The notes beneath the pieces were generated by a model. The model made no database searches. It saw nothing but the letters and a program-made list of their open reading frames with translations, and had not been told where the DNA came from. Below, one piece after another: positions 36,322-44,656 of a DNA stretch of 64,000 bases. Both the position numbers and the translations under genes were made by a program. Position 1 is the first letter of the stretch. Each line of letters opens with the position of its first letter. The stretch spans positions 124,001-188,000 of the forward strand of contig NZ_QTPP01000002.1 in NCBI RefSeq assembly GCF_003853415.1. The letters are read 5' to 3'. This stretch comes from Burkholderia sp. Bp9142. Its GTDB lineage: Bacteria > Pseudomonadota > Gammaproteobacteria > Burkholderiales > Burkholderiaceae.

Positions 36322-37293
36322 ATGGCTTGGCGGAAGGTGATAGGGTCGAACTGGCATGCCCAACGACAGCGGAGCGATGTACGGCAGCGGCAAATTATTC
36401 GTGGCAGACATATTTTTTGGTTATCTCTGACAGGAATAATTTGCGTTTATGCCTGTGCGCTCGCGACCAGCGCGATCCTCGCGCTCGAGAAGCGCGGCTT
36501 CCGGCCGCTGGAAGCCGCGATCGCGGCGCTGGTCGGCGTGATCGGTGCGTGCTATCTCGGCGAGCTGCTGATCGCGCCGCAGGACTGGCACGCGGCTGCG
36601 TTCCATCTGATCGTCCCGCAGATTCCCGATCATGCGGCGCTGACGATCGCCGTGGGAATCATCGGCGCGACGATCATGCCGCATACGCTGTATCTGCATT
36701 CGGGCCTCACGCAGGATCGCATCGCGCCGCGCGACGACACGGAGCGGCGCCGGCTCATGCGGTTCTCGAACCGCGAGGTCGTCGTCGCGCTTGGCCTGGC
36801 GGGGTTCGTGAATCTCGCGATGGTGATGATGGCGTCGTCGGCGTTCCATGCGAGCGCGCCCGGCATGACCGACATCGGCGACGCGTATCACACGCTGATC
36901 CCGGTGCTCGGGCCGGCGGCCGGCGTGCTGTTTCTCGTCGCGCTGCTGACCTCGGGCGTGTCGAGTTCGGTGGTCGGCACGATGGCCGGGCAACTCGTGA
37001 TGCAGGGCTTCATCCGGCGCCGCCTGCCGGTCTGGGTGCGGCGCGCGGTGACGATCGCGCCCGCGTTCGCGGTGGTCGCGCTCGGCTGCGACGTCACACG
37101 CGCGATGATCGCGAGCCAGGTCGTGCTGAGTTTCGTGCTGCCGATGCCGATGATCGCGCTGCTGATGCTGTCGGCGCGCGGGGACGTGATGGGGCACTAC
37201 GCGATGCGCATGCCGCTGCGGATCGTCGCGGGCGCGGCGACGGTCTTGATCGTCGGGCTGAACGCGTATCTGGTGTGGGCGGCGCTCAGCTGA
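36322..37293 (+). pseudogene. 5'-truncated NRAMP-family (MntH-like) metal transporter
   Basis: The open frame has recognisable NRAMP sequence only from about 36465 on: ALEKRGFRPLEAAIAALVG, then the metal-site helix motif MPHTLYLHS, and the conserved GTMAGQLVMQGFIRR and C-terminal helices. The first part of the gene, including the essential DPGN motif of helix 1 and roughly the first 130 residues, is missing. The 36322-36460 segment has lower GC and no NRAMP similarity. A transporter without helix 1 should not work, so this is probably a remnant. It sits between the two ddpA-type genes and opposite to them. Confidence 0.75.
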
Positions 37294-37369
37294 ACGGCGG
37301 CCGGAGGGCATGCGGGACGACGACGCCCGCGCGGCAGCCCGGATCGGCCGCGCGGGCGGTGTCGCAAAC

Positions 37370-38959
37370 CTACTTTTTCAACGTCCGGTAGGAAACGAGA
37401 TCGTTGATCGGCCCGATCTCCGGCCCGGTCGTGCCGGGGCGCGTCGCGACCTGCACGACCTTCTCGAACATGATGATGAACGGCGAATTCGCGAGCACGG
37501 ACTTCTGCAGCGACTCGTAGCGCTGCGCGCGCTTCGCGGGCGACGGCTCGACGAGCGCGGCCTCGGTGTCCTTCGTCAGCTGCGGAATGTCCCAGCTGTT
37601 GCGCCACGCGAGCATCTTCGTCTTCGACTGGTCGGAATTGTCAGGATTCCATGCGAACCCGCGCGCGTTGCTGTTCGGGTCCATGTAGTCGGGCGACCAT
37701 TCGCCGATGAAGATGTCGTGCTGGCGCGCGCGGTATTTGCCGATCGCCTGCTTCGCATCGCCCGGGATCAGCTTCACGCGGATGCCGCCCTGCGCGAAGT
37801 TCGCCTGCAGCGCCTGCGCGATCTCGATGTACGGATAGTCGTTCGGCATGTCCATCGTCACGTCGAAGCCGTTCGGCAGGCCGGCCTTCGCGAGCAGCGC
37901 CTTCGCCTTCGCGACGTTCTGCTTGTACGGGTTCGAATTCAGCGTGCCGAGGAAGCCTTCGGGCAGGAAGGTCTCGTGCACCTTGTAGGTGGTGCTGACG
38001 ATGTTGTGCTGGATGCCGTCGTAGTCGACGAGCCACTTCATCGCCTGCTGCACGTCGGGTTTCGCGAGGTTCGGGTTCCTGGTGTTCAGGCTCAGGTACA
38101 GCAGCGCGGACACGGGCCACGACGCGACCTTGATCTTGCCGGCCTTGGTCAGCGCGGCGAGGCTGTCGGGACTCAGGTTGCGCGCGGCGTCGGCGTCGCC
38201 GTTTTCCAGCAGCAGCCGCTGCGCGGATGCCTCGGGCACGTGGCGCAGCACGACGCGTTTCATCGGGTACGGCGTGCGGTACTTGTCGAAACGCTGCAGC
38301 ACGATGCTTTCGTTCGGCGTCCACTTGACGAGCTGGTACGGGCCCGAGCCCGCGTCGTTGGTTTTCAGCCAGCCGCTGCCGAAATCGTTGCCCTGCTGGT
38401 GCGACATCAGCAGCTTCTTGTCCAGGACCGACGCCGGGCATGCGCTCAGCACGTTGAGCACGAAGCTCGGTGCGTACTTGCGGTCGGTTTCGAGCACGAA
38501 GGTCTGCGGGTCGACCGCGCGCACCTTCTGCATCACGTTCGCCTTCGTGAGGCCGAGATCGGCGAGCACGCCGGCCGGGCCCTTGTCGAGCAGGGTGGTG
38601 CGCTGCAGCGACCACGCGACGTCGTCGGCGGTGACCGGGTTGCCGGAATGGAAGGCGAGGCCCGGGCGCAGCTTGAACGTGTAGGTGATGCCGTCGGCGC
38701 CGACCGACCACGATTGCGCGATCTGCCCGTCGAAGCGCGTCGGGTCCTTCAGGTCGACCCGCACGAGCCGTTCGTAGGTGTTTGCGACGTACTCGGACGG
38801 CACGAGCTCGTAGATTTCGCTCGGATCGAGGGTCGTGAATTCGCCGAGCTGGGTGGCGACGACGAAAATGCCGGGCGGCGTCGCGGCCTGCGCCGGCAGC
38901 GCCGGAACGAGGGCGACGAGCGTGGCGCTGACGAACAACCGGGACAGCAGATGCTTCAT
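37370..38959 (-). CDS. Second DdpA-like peptide-binding protein (orphan paralogue)
   Basis: A 529-residue SBP family 5 protein with a signal peptide ending AQA. It parallels the operon DdpA along its full length, for example LLMSHQQGNDFGSGWLKTN, EGFLGTLNSNPYK and the shared terminus INDLVSYRTLKK. It has no permease or ATPase of its own, so it probably delivers a related ligand to DdpBCDF. The start MKHLLSRL at 38959 is fixed by the signal peptide and a GGAG site. A hairpin lies just upstream in the leader. Confidence 0.85.
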   Translation of the reverse strand: MKHLLSRLFVSATLVALVPALPAQAATPPGIFVVATQLGEFTTLDPSEIYELVPSEYVANTYERLVRVDLKDPTRFDGQIAQSWSVGADGITYTFKLRPGLAFHSGNPVTADDVAWSLQRTTLLDKGPAGVLADLGLTKANVMQKVRAVDPQTFVLETDRKYAPSFVLNVLSACPASVLDKKLLMSHQQGNDFGSGWLKTNDAGSGPYQLVKWTPNESIVLQRFDKYRTPYPMKRVVLRHVPEASAQRLLLENGDADAARNLSPDSLAALTKAGKIKVASWPVSALLYLSLNTRNPNLAKPDVQQAMKWLVDYDGIQHNIVSTTYKVHETFLPEGFLGTLNSNPYKQNVAKAKALLAKAGLPNGFDVTMDMPNDYPYIEIAQALQANFAQGGIRVKLIPGDAKQAIGKYRARQHDIFIGEWSPDYMDPNSNARGFAWNPDNSDQSKTKMLAWRNSWDIPQLTKDTEAALVEPSPAKRAQRYESLQKSVLANSPFIIMFEKVVQVATRPGTTGPEIGPINDLVSYRTLKK

Positions 38960-38968
38960 GCGGGCTCC

Positions 38969-39000
38969 ATGAGAAAGGAATCGTGGTGCGATTCTCTCAT
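38969..39000 (-). promoter_or_regulatory. 5'-leader hairpin abutting the ribosome binding site of ddpA2
   Basis: GAATCG (38978-38983)/CGATTC (38989-38994) with a 5-nt loop, extended by ATGAGA (38969-38974)/TCTCAT (38995-39000) across a 3-nt bulge. On the minus-strand mRNA the hairpin ends right at the GGAG ribosome binding site. It could protect the mRNA 5' end or gate translation. Confidence 0.45.
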
Positions 39001-39096
39001 CGACCGCGGCCCGGATGAAAATATTCGAAGGGCGCGCATGACGGCGCCCGCGGTGCGGCTTGCGGGCAGGGCGGGGGCGCCCGGCGGCGGCGGCGC

Positions 39097-39429
39097 TCAG
39101 ATCACGCAGCGCGCGATCGCGAAGCGCATCGCTTCCTCGGCCGGCTCGCTGCCCGAGCCGCGCACGACCTTGACGACCGAACCGTGGCCCGACGGCGTGA
39201 GCGTGACGAAGTACGAGCGCGACCCGACGGTGATGTCGGTCACGCCATTGTGCTGCGACTGCTCGGTGCCGGACAGGCGGCTGTCGAGGCAGTTGGCGAT
39301 CGCGTGGGCCGGGCGCGCCGACGACACGTAGATCATCGGCGCCGAGCCGGACGCGGCCGAGTCGGTCGAGGGTGCGGAACCGCAGGCGGCGAGCAGGGCG
39401 GCGGGAAGGAGCAGCAGGAATCGTTTCAT
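39097..39429 (-). CDS. Small hypothetical lipoprotein
   Basis: A 110-residue protein with a lipoprotein signal (lipobox LAAC, Cys16) followed by a Ser/Ala-rich linker and a compact domain: MIYVSSARPAHAIANCLDSRLSG, then TDITVGSRSYFVTLTP and a terminal ARCVI. Two cysteines flank the domain. The pattern resembles small conserved Burkholderia lipoproteins of unknown function. The ATG at 39429 is required for the signal; upstream frame lacks coding character. Confidence 0.7.
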   Translation of the reverse strand: MKRFLLLLPAALLAACGSAPSTDSAASGSAPMIYVSSARPAHAIANCLDSRLSGTEQSQHNGVTDITVGSRSYFVTLTPSGHGSVVKVVRGSGSEPAEEAMRFAIARCVI

Positions 39430-39636
39430 GATCGGAATCGTCGTGTGTCTCGTGTCGAGGCTGGGGCGCGGGGTACGCGAAACGCGGAGCTTCGCGACGA
39501 AACCGCCGGAACCGTGCCGATTTTGGCGGTCGATGCGGGTGGCGGATGACGTCGGAGTATACCCGCGGCACTTGACGCGTACGGCCTGCTGAAACGATTC
39601 GATACAACAACAGGCGCCCGCTGGCGCACGAGCGCG

Positions 39637-39745
39637 ACGGCTTGGTGACCAGGATCGGCGGAATGATCGCAATGAAGATGATCGCCGACACGAGAAAATG
39701 TCGTTCAGTCCCATCACGGCCGCCTGCGAATCGACCGACGCGTTG
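39637..39745 (-). pseudogene. Remnant of a DHA2-type (EmrB/QacA) MFS drug transporter
   Basis: Only the last transmembrane helix region survives. One frame reads DSQAAVMGLNDIF and, after a one-base shift, a second frame continues with VSAIIFIAIIPPILVTKP, which together copy the C-terminal end of EmrB-type transporters. The frameshift lies about 39697-39700, and no other part of the gene is nearby. It sits directly after the bestrophin stop. Confidence 0.65.
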
Positions 39746-39754
39746 GAGTCGGAC

Positions 39755-40675
39755 TCAGGTGAGCCGATACGCCGGGCCGGGCTTCACGTCATCCGGCAGC
39801 GGCTCGCGGTTCAGTTCGAGCAGCGTGCGCTCGATCGTCCGCGTCATCGCATCGAGTGCGAGGTGGTTCGGCCCGTCGCCGAACGGCTCGGCGATCGCAT
39901 GGGCAATTGCGTCGAGCGCGATCAGCGTATAGGCGACGAACACGGTGACGAACGGCGTCGCCGCGCCGATCGAGTCGACGAGGCCGAACGGCAGCAGCAC
40001 GCAGTACGCGTAGATGGTCCGGTGCAGCAGCACGTCGTACGAGAACGGGATCGGCGTCGATGCGATGCGTTCGCAGCCGCTCACCATCGACACGAGTTTG
40101 TCGAGGCGCGCGTCGAGCATCCACAGTCGCGTATCGGCGAGGCGGCCCGCGTCGGCGCGTGCGGCGAATGCTTCGCGCAGTTCATGGACGATCGCGATCG
40201 GTGCAAACCGGGCGGCGACGATGCGCGCATGGGTAGCGCCGTCGAGCAGCGCGCGCAGGTCCGCCGCCGGATCGGTGCCGCGCAGTTGGTGCTTCAGCGC
40301 ATGGACGAACGCGACGACCTTGCGCACGAACGCCCGCCGCGCAGCGTGGTCGTCGTCGATCGCGCCGTAGCAGAGCGTCTGCGACACCAGCGTGCGCGTG
40401 GCGGTCAGCACGCCGCCCCACAGCTGCCGGCCCTCGCGGTAGCGTTCGTAGCTCGCGTTGTTGCGAAACCCCGCGAAGATCGCGAGCGTGAGGCCGATCA
40501 GCGTGAACGGCGTCGGGTTCAGCGGCACCTTCTCGCCGAGCACGCGGCCGCCGCCCCACACCGCGACGAGGCTGATCGCGAGCGTCAGCACGAGTTGCGG
40601 CAGGATGGTCGGCAGCACCGACCCGTTCCAGACGAGCAGCATCCGCAGCCAGTGCTCGCGCGGCCGAACGATCAT
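39755..40675 (-). CDS. Bestrophin-family anion channel protein (YneE-like)
   Basis: A 306-residue membrane protein of the bestrophin/UPF0187 family. Recognisable blocks are the N-terminal MIVRPREHWLRMLLVWNGSV, the PFTLIGLTLAIFAGFRNNASYERYREGR helix junction (about residues 55-83) and the LPFGLVDSIGAATPFVTVFVAYT segment. Bacterial homologues form pentameric ion channels, anion- or cation-selective. It lies 12 bp after the FdhA-like oxidoreductase gene on the same strand, so the two are cotranscribed. Confidence 0.85.
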   Translation of the reverse strand: MIVRPREHWLRMLLVWNGSVLPTILPQLVLTLAISLVAVWGGGRVLGEKVPLNPTPFTLIGLTLAIFAGFRNNASYERYREGRQLWGGVLTATRTLVSQTLCYGAIDDDHAARRAFVRKVVAFVHALKHQLRGTDPAADLRALLDGATHARIVAARFAPIAIVHELREAFAARADAGRLADTRLWMLDARLDKLVSMVSGCERIASTPIPFSYDVLLHRTIYAYCVLLPFGLVDSIGAATPFVTVFVAYTLIALDAIAHAIAEPFGDGPNHLALDAMTRTIERTLLELNREPLPDDVKPGPAYRLT

Positions 40676-40687
40676 CGCCGCGCTCCG

Positions 40688-43012
40688 TCAGGCGACAGAC
40701 GCCGCCGGCGCGGCCGCGCGATGCAGCAGGACCGGCACCGACTTCGACGTCGGTGTGTTGCACACGTCGCCGACGCTGTCGAGCGGCACCAGCGGGTTCG
40801 TTTCCGGGTAGTACGCGCCGATGCAGCCGCGCGGGATGTCGTATTCGACGAGCAGGAAGCCGTCCGCGCGCCGCGCGATGCCGTCGTGCCACACGGTTTC
40901 CAGGTCGACCCGGTCGCCGGCCTGCAGGCCGAGCATCGCGAGGTCGTCGCGGTTGACGAACACCACGCGGCGCTGGCCGAACACGCCGCGATAGCGGTCG
41001 TCGAGCCCGTAGACGGTCGTGTTGTACTGGTCGTGCGAGCGCGTCGTCATCAGCGTCATCAGGCGCTCGCCGTGCAGCGCGCGGGCGCGCTGGATCGGCG
41101 TGTCGGTCGGCAGCGCGTGCGCGATGAAGTTTGCCTTGCCCGTCGGCGTCAGCCATTCGCGGTCGCGCGACGCGACACGCAGGTGGAAGCCGCCGGGCCG
41201 CGCGATGCGCGCGTTGTAGTCGTGGAAGCCGTCGACGGTCGCTTCGATCGCATCGCGGATCGTCGCGTAGTCGTCCTTGTACGCGAGCCAGTCGATCTCG
41301 CCGCTGCCGAACAGCGCGTGGCCCATGTGCGCGACGATCGCCGGCTCCGACATCAGGTTCGAGGAAGCCGGCTGGTTCATCCCGTACGACACGTGGACCA
41401 TGCTCATCGAGTCCTCGACCGTCACGCCTTGCGGCACGTTGTCCTGCAGGTCGATCTCGGTGCGGCCGAGCGTCGGCAGGATCAGCGCATCGCGGCCGTG
41501 GATCAGGTGGCTGCGGTTCAGCTTCGTCGTGATGTGCACGGAAAGATCGCAGCGGCGCATGCCTTCCCACGTGCGCGGCGTGTCGGGCGTCGCCATCGCG
41601 AAGTTGCCGCCGAGACCGATCAGCACCTTCACGTGGCCTTCGCGCATCCCTTCGATCGTCTCGACGACGTCGTAGCCGTGGTGGCGCGGCGGCTCGAAGC
41701 CGAACACGTGGCCGAGCCGGTCGAGGAACGCCTGCGACGGCTTTTCCTCGATGCCCACGGTGCGGTTGCCCTGCACGTTCGAGTGGCCGCGCACCGGGCA
41801 CAGGCCCGCGCCGGGCCGGCCGATGTTGCCGCGCATCAGCATCAGGTTCGTCAGCATCTGCACGGTCGCGACCGAATGCTTGTGCTGCGTGATGCCCATC
41901 CCCCACGTCGCGATCACATGCTCGCTGCGCGCATAGCGCTGCGCGAGGCCGTCGATCTGCTCGTACGGCACGCCGCTTTCGGCCGTCAGCGCCGACCAGC
42001 TCTCGTTGCGCAGGTCGTCGGCGAATGCGTCGAAGCCGGTCGTGTGCTCGCCGATGAACGCGGTGTCGAGCACGCGCGGCGCACCGGCGGCGCGCGCGGC
42101 ATCGTCGAGTTCGAGCACGCGCTTCGCCATCCCCTTGATCAGCGCGAAATCGCCGCCGATCGTCGGCTGGACGAACGTCGATGCGATCTTCGTGCCCGAC
42201 ATCGTCAGCATCTCGAGCGGGCTTTGCGGATCGGCGAAGCGCTCGAGCCCGCGTTCCTTCAGCGGGTTGATCGACACGATCGTCGCGCCACGCTTCGCGC
42301 ATTCGCGCAGCTCGCCCATCATTCGCGGATGGTTGGTGGCCGGGTTCTGGCCGAAGATCAGCAGCATGTCCGCATGCTCGAAATCGTCGAGCGTGACGGT
42401 GCCCTTGCCGACGCCGACCGACACAGGCAGCCCGCGGCTCGTCGCCTCGTGGCACATGTTCGAGCAGTCGGGGAAGTTGTTCGTGCCGTACCGCCGCACC
42501 AGCAGCTGGTAGAGGAACGCCGCCTCGTTGCTCGCGCGGCCGGACGTGTAGAACGCGGCCTGGTTCGGGTCCGGCAGTGCACGCAGGTGGCGCGCGATCA
42601 GTTCGAACGCGTCGTCCCAGGCGATCGGCACGTAGCGGTCGGTCCGCGCGTCGTACACCATCGGATCGGTCAGGCGGCCGTGCTGTTCGAGCGCGAAATC
42701 CGACTGTTCGAGCAGCTCGGTGACCGTATGCGCGGCGAAGAATTCGGGCGTCACGCGCTTGCTCGTCGCTTCGGCGGCCACGGCCTTCACGCCGTTCTCG
42801 CAGAATTCGAACGTCGATGCGTGCTGGCGGTCGGGCCACGCGCAGCCCGGGCAGTCGAAGCCGTCCGGCTGGTTCTGGCGCAGCAGCGTGCGGTAGTTGC
42901 CGCCGGTGACCTTTTCCTTGATCAGGTTGATCGCGACGGCTTTCAGCGCGCCCCAGCCGGCGGCCGGGTGGTGATACGGTTCGATGCGCGCGGTGGCGGA
43001 TTTCTTTTTCAT
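40688..43012 (-). CDS. FdhA/YdeP-family molybdopterin oxidoreductase
   Basis: A 774-residue protein of the formate-dehydrogenase-alpha-like family without a membrane anchor. The N-terminal DGFDCPGCAWPD, the GRASNEAAFLYQLLVRRYGTNN block and the C-terminal molybdopterin-dinucleotide-binding region (MTLMTTRSHDQYNTTVYGLDDRYRGV) match YdeP of E. coli, which is linked to acid resistance. Only few cysteines are in the N-terminal region, so a canonical 4Fe-4S cluster is doubtful. The start at 43012 (MKKKSATARI) begins the family N-terminus. It is divergent from a MocR regulator. Confidence 0.85.
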   Translation of the reverse strand: MKKKSATARIEPYHHPAAGWGALKAVAINLIKEKVTGGNYRTLLRQNQPDGFDCPGCAWPDRQHASTFEFCENGVKAVAAEATSKRVTPEFFAAHTVTELLEQSDFALEQHGRLTDPMVYDARTDRYVPIAWDDAFELIARHLRALPDPNQAAFYTSGRASNEAAFLYQLLVRRYGTNNFPDCSNMCHEATSRGLPVSVGVGKGTVTLDDFEHADMLLIFGQNPATNHPRMMGELRECAKRGATIVSINPLKERGLERFADPQSPLEMLTMSGTKIASTFVQPTIGGDFALIKGMAKRVLELDDAARAAGAPRVLDTAFIGEHTTGFDAFADDLRNESWSALTAESGVPYEQIDGLAQRYARSEHVIATWGMGITQHKHSVATVQMLTNLMLMRGNIGRPGAGLCPVRGHSNVQGNRTVGIEEKPSQAFLDRLGHVFGFEPPRHHGYDVVETIEGMREGHVKVLIGLGGNFAMATPDTPRTWEGMRRCDLSVHITTKLNRSHLIHGRDALILPTLGRTEIDLQDNVPQGVTVEDSMSMVHVSYGMNQPASSNLMSEPAIVAHMGHALFGSGEIDWLAYKDDYATIRDAIEATVDGFHDYNARIARPGGFHLRVASRDREWLTPTGKANFIAHALPTDTPIQRARALHGERLMTLMTTRSHDQYNTTVYGLDDRYRGVFGQRRVVFVNRDDLAMLGLQAGDRVDLETVWHDGIARRADGFLLVEYDIPRGCIGAYYPETNPLVPLDSVGDVCNTPTSKSVPVLLHRAAAPAASVA

Positions 43013-43099
43013 GGTGCAGCGGGTGTCGGGGTCGATGCGTGCAGAGTACGCGGCGCGCTCGCCCGGCTGTATGTACACCTGGTCACTTCAAAAAAGAGT

Positions 43100-43137
43100 A
43101 CAGTTGCGGCCATCCAGGCAGTGCGGATCGCAACTGT
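43100..43137. promoter_or_regulatory. Inverted repeat in the fdhA-mocR divergent promoter
   Basis: ACAGTTGC (43100-43107) and GCAACTGT (43130-43137) form a perfect 8-bp dyad with a 22-bp spacer. It lies 88-125 bp upstream of the oxidoreductase start and 31-68 bp upstream of the MocR start, a good position for shared control. MocR proteins often use paired half-sites. Confidence 0.55.
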
Positions 43138-43167
43138 GTTGTTGAAGGGAAGTTGAAAGGGAGGCGC

Positions 43168-44589
43168 GTGAAGCGTTACGAACAACTGGCCGACGATCTG
43201 CAGGCGCAGATCGAGCGTGGCGTGTACCGGCCCGGCGAGCGGATTCCGTCGGTGCGGCAGGCGAGCCGGCAGCAGCAGCTCAGCGTCACGACCGTGCTGC
43301 GCGCGTATCTCGTGCTGGAGAGCCGCGGCCTGATCGAGAGCCGGCCGCAATCGGGCTACTTCGTGCGGGCGCGCGCGTCGGCGCCGGCCGAGGCCGAGCT
43401 GCACGTGTCGGCGCCGGCCGCCGAGCCGTCGGCCGTGGACGTGAGCCGGCTCGTGCTGTCGACGCTGCGCTCGATCGCGCGCGACGACGCGGTGCCGCTC
43501 GGCTCGCCGTATCCCGATGCGTCGCAGTTCCCGGTGCAGCGCCTCGCGCGCTACGCGCAGGCGATCGGCCGCCGCCGCACGCGCTGGGGCGTGATCGACG
43601 ATCTGCCGCCCGGCAACCAGGAGTTGATCCGCCAGATCGCGCGCCGCTATGCGGAGCGCGGGATCGCGGTCGAGCCGGGCGAGATCGTGATGACGATCGG
43701 CGCGACCGAGGCGATCAACCTGTGCCTGCAGGCCGTCGCGCGGCCGGGCGACACGATCGCCGTCGAGTCGCCGACGTTCTACGCGATGCTGCACGCGATC
43801 GAGCGGATGGGCATGCGTGCGCTGGAGGTGGCGACGCATCCGGGCGACGGCATCGATCTCGACGCGCTCGAACGGATCCTCGGGCGCGAGCGTATCGCCG
43901 CGTGCATGGTGATGCCGAATTTCCAGAATCCGCTCGGCTTCCAGATGCCCGATGCGCGCAAGCGCGCGCTCGTCGAGCTGCTCGCGAAGCACGGCGTGCC
44001 CGCGATCGAGAACGACGTCTATCACGAACTGCATTTCGGCGACGCGACGCCGAGCGCGCTGAAGTCGTACGACCGCGACGGGCTCGTGCTGCATTGCGCG
44101 TCGTTCACGAAGAGCCTGTCGCCGCGCTACCGGATCGGCTGGGCGATGCCGGGCCGCTACCGCGACCAGGTCGAGAAGCTGAAATTCCTGAACACGCTCG
44201 CGACGCCCGCGATCGAGCAGCTCGCGATCGCCGAATACCTGAAGCACGACGGCTACGATTTTCACCTGCGGCGGATGCGCAAGCAGTACGCGCAGCAGGC
44301 GAGCCTGATGAGCGCGATGGTGCGGCGTTTCTTCCCGGAAGGCACGCGGCTGTCGCAGCCGCAGGGCGGGTACGTGCTGTGGGTCGAGCTGCCGTCGCGG
44401 GTCGATGCGATGAAGCTGTATGCGCTCGCGCTCGCGCAAGGGATCACGGTCGGGCCCGGCCACATGTTCTCGGCGAGCGCCGATTACCGGCATTTCATCC
44501 GGCTCAACTACAGCTATCCGTGGTCGCGGCAGATCGAGGACGCGTTGAAGGTGCTGGGGCGGCTCGCGTCCGAGTGCGCGGGGCGGTGA
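43168..44589 (+). CDS. MocR-type regulator (GntR HTH fused to aminotransferase domain)
   Basis: A 473-residue protein. Residues 1-70 form a GntR winged helix (ERIPSVRQASRQQQLSVTTVL). The remainder is a fold-type I PLP aminotransferase, with NFQNPLGF and the cofactor-binding Lys in the SFTKSLSPRYRIGW motif. Such proteins use PLP or an amine as ligand to control transcription. Start GTG at 43168 is chosen: AGGGAGG lies 4-5 nt upstream and the HTH begins at once. It is divergent from the FdhA-like gene and probably regulates it. Confidence 0.85.
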   Translation: MKRYEQLADDLQAQIERGVYRPGERIPSVRQASRQQQLSVTTVLRAYLVLESRGLIESRPQSGYFVRARASAPAEAELHVSAPAAEPSAVDVSRLVLSTLRSIARDDAVPLGSPYPDASQFPVQRLARYAQAIGRRRTRWGVIDDLPPGNQELIRQIARRYAERGIAVEPGEIVMTIGATEAINLCLQAVARPGDTIAVESPTFYAMLHAIERMGMRALEVATHPGDGIDLDALERILGRERIAACMVMPNFQNPLGFQMPDARKRALVELLAKHGVPAIENDVYHELHFGDATPSALKSYDRDGLVLHCASFTKSLSPRYRIGWAMPGRYRDQVEKLKFLNTLATPAIEQLAIAEYLKHDGYDFHLRRMRKQYAQQASLMSAMVRRFFPEGTRLSQPQGGYVLWVELPSRVDAMKLYALALAQGITVGPGHMFSASADYRHFIRLNYSYPWSRQIEDALKVLGRLASECAGR

Positions 44590-44623
44590 GCGGCGCCGCG
44601 CGCGCCGCGATACGCGGCTGCGG

Positions 44624-44648
44624 GCGGCGGCCCGTCGCAGGCCGCCGC
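44624..44648. terminator. Hairpin between convergent mocR and mscS genes
   Basis: GCGGCGGCC (44624-44632) pairs perfectly with GGCCGCCGC (44640-44648) around a 7-nt loop, in the 67-bp gap between the two stop codons. Confidence 0.6.
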
Positions 44649-44656
44649 GGGTAGCA

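Noticed and set aside
37370-39691. Single long minus-strand frame joining the second DdpA-like protein with sequence upstream of it
   Set aside because: The part upstream of 38959 is non-coding leader, other-frame lipoprotein sequence and the MFS remnant. The signal peptide and ribosome binding site fix the start at 38959.
39698-43156. Open frame of 1152 codons on the plus strand opposite the bestrophin and FdhA-like genes
   Set aside because: The composition is low-complexity and Arg-rich, there is no motif, and the minus-strand genes show full-length family conservation.
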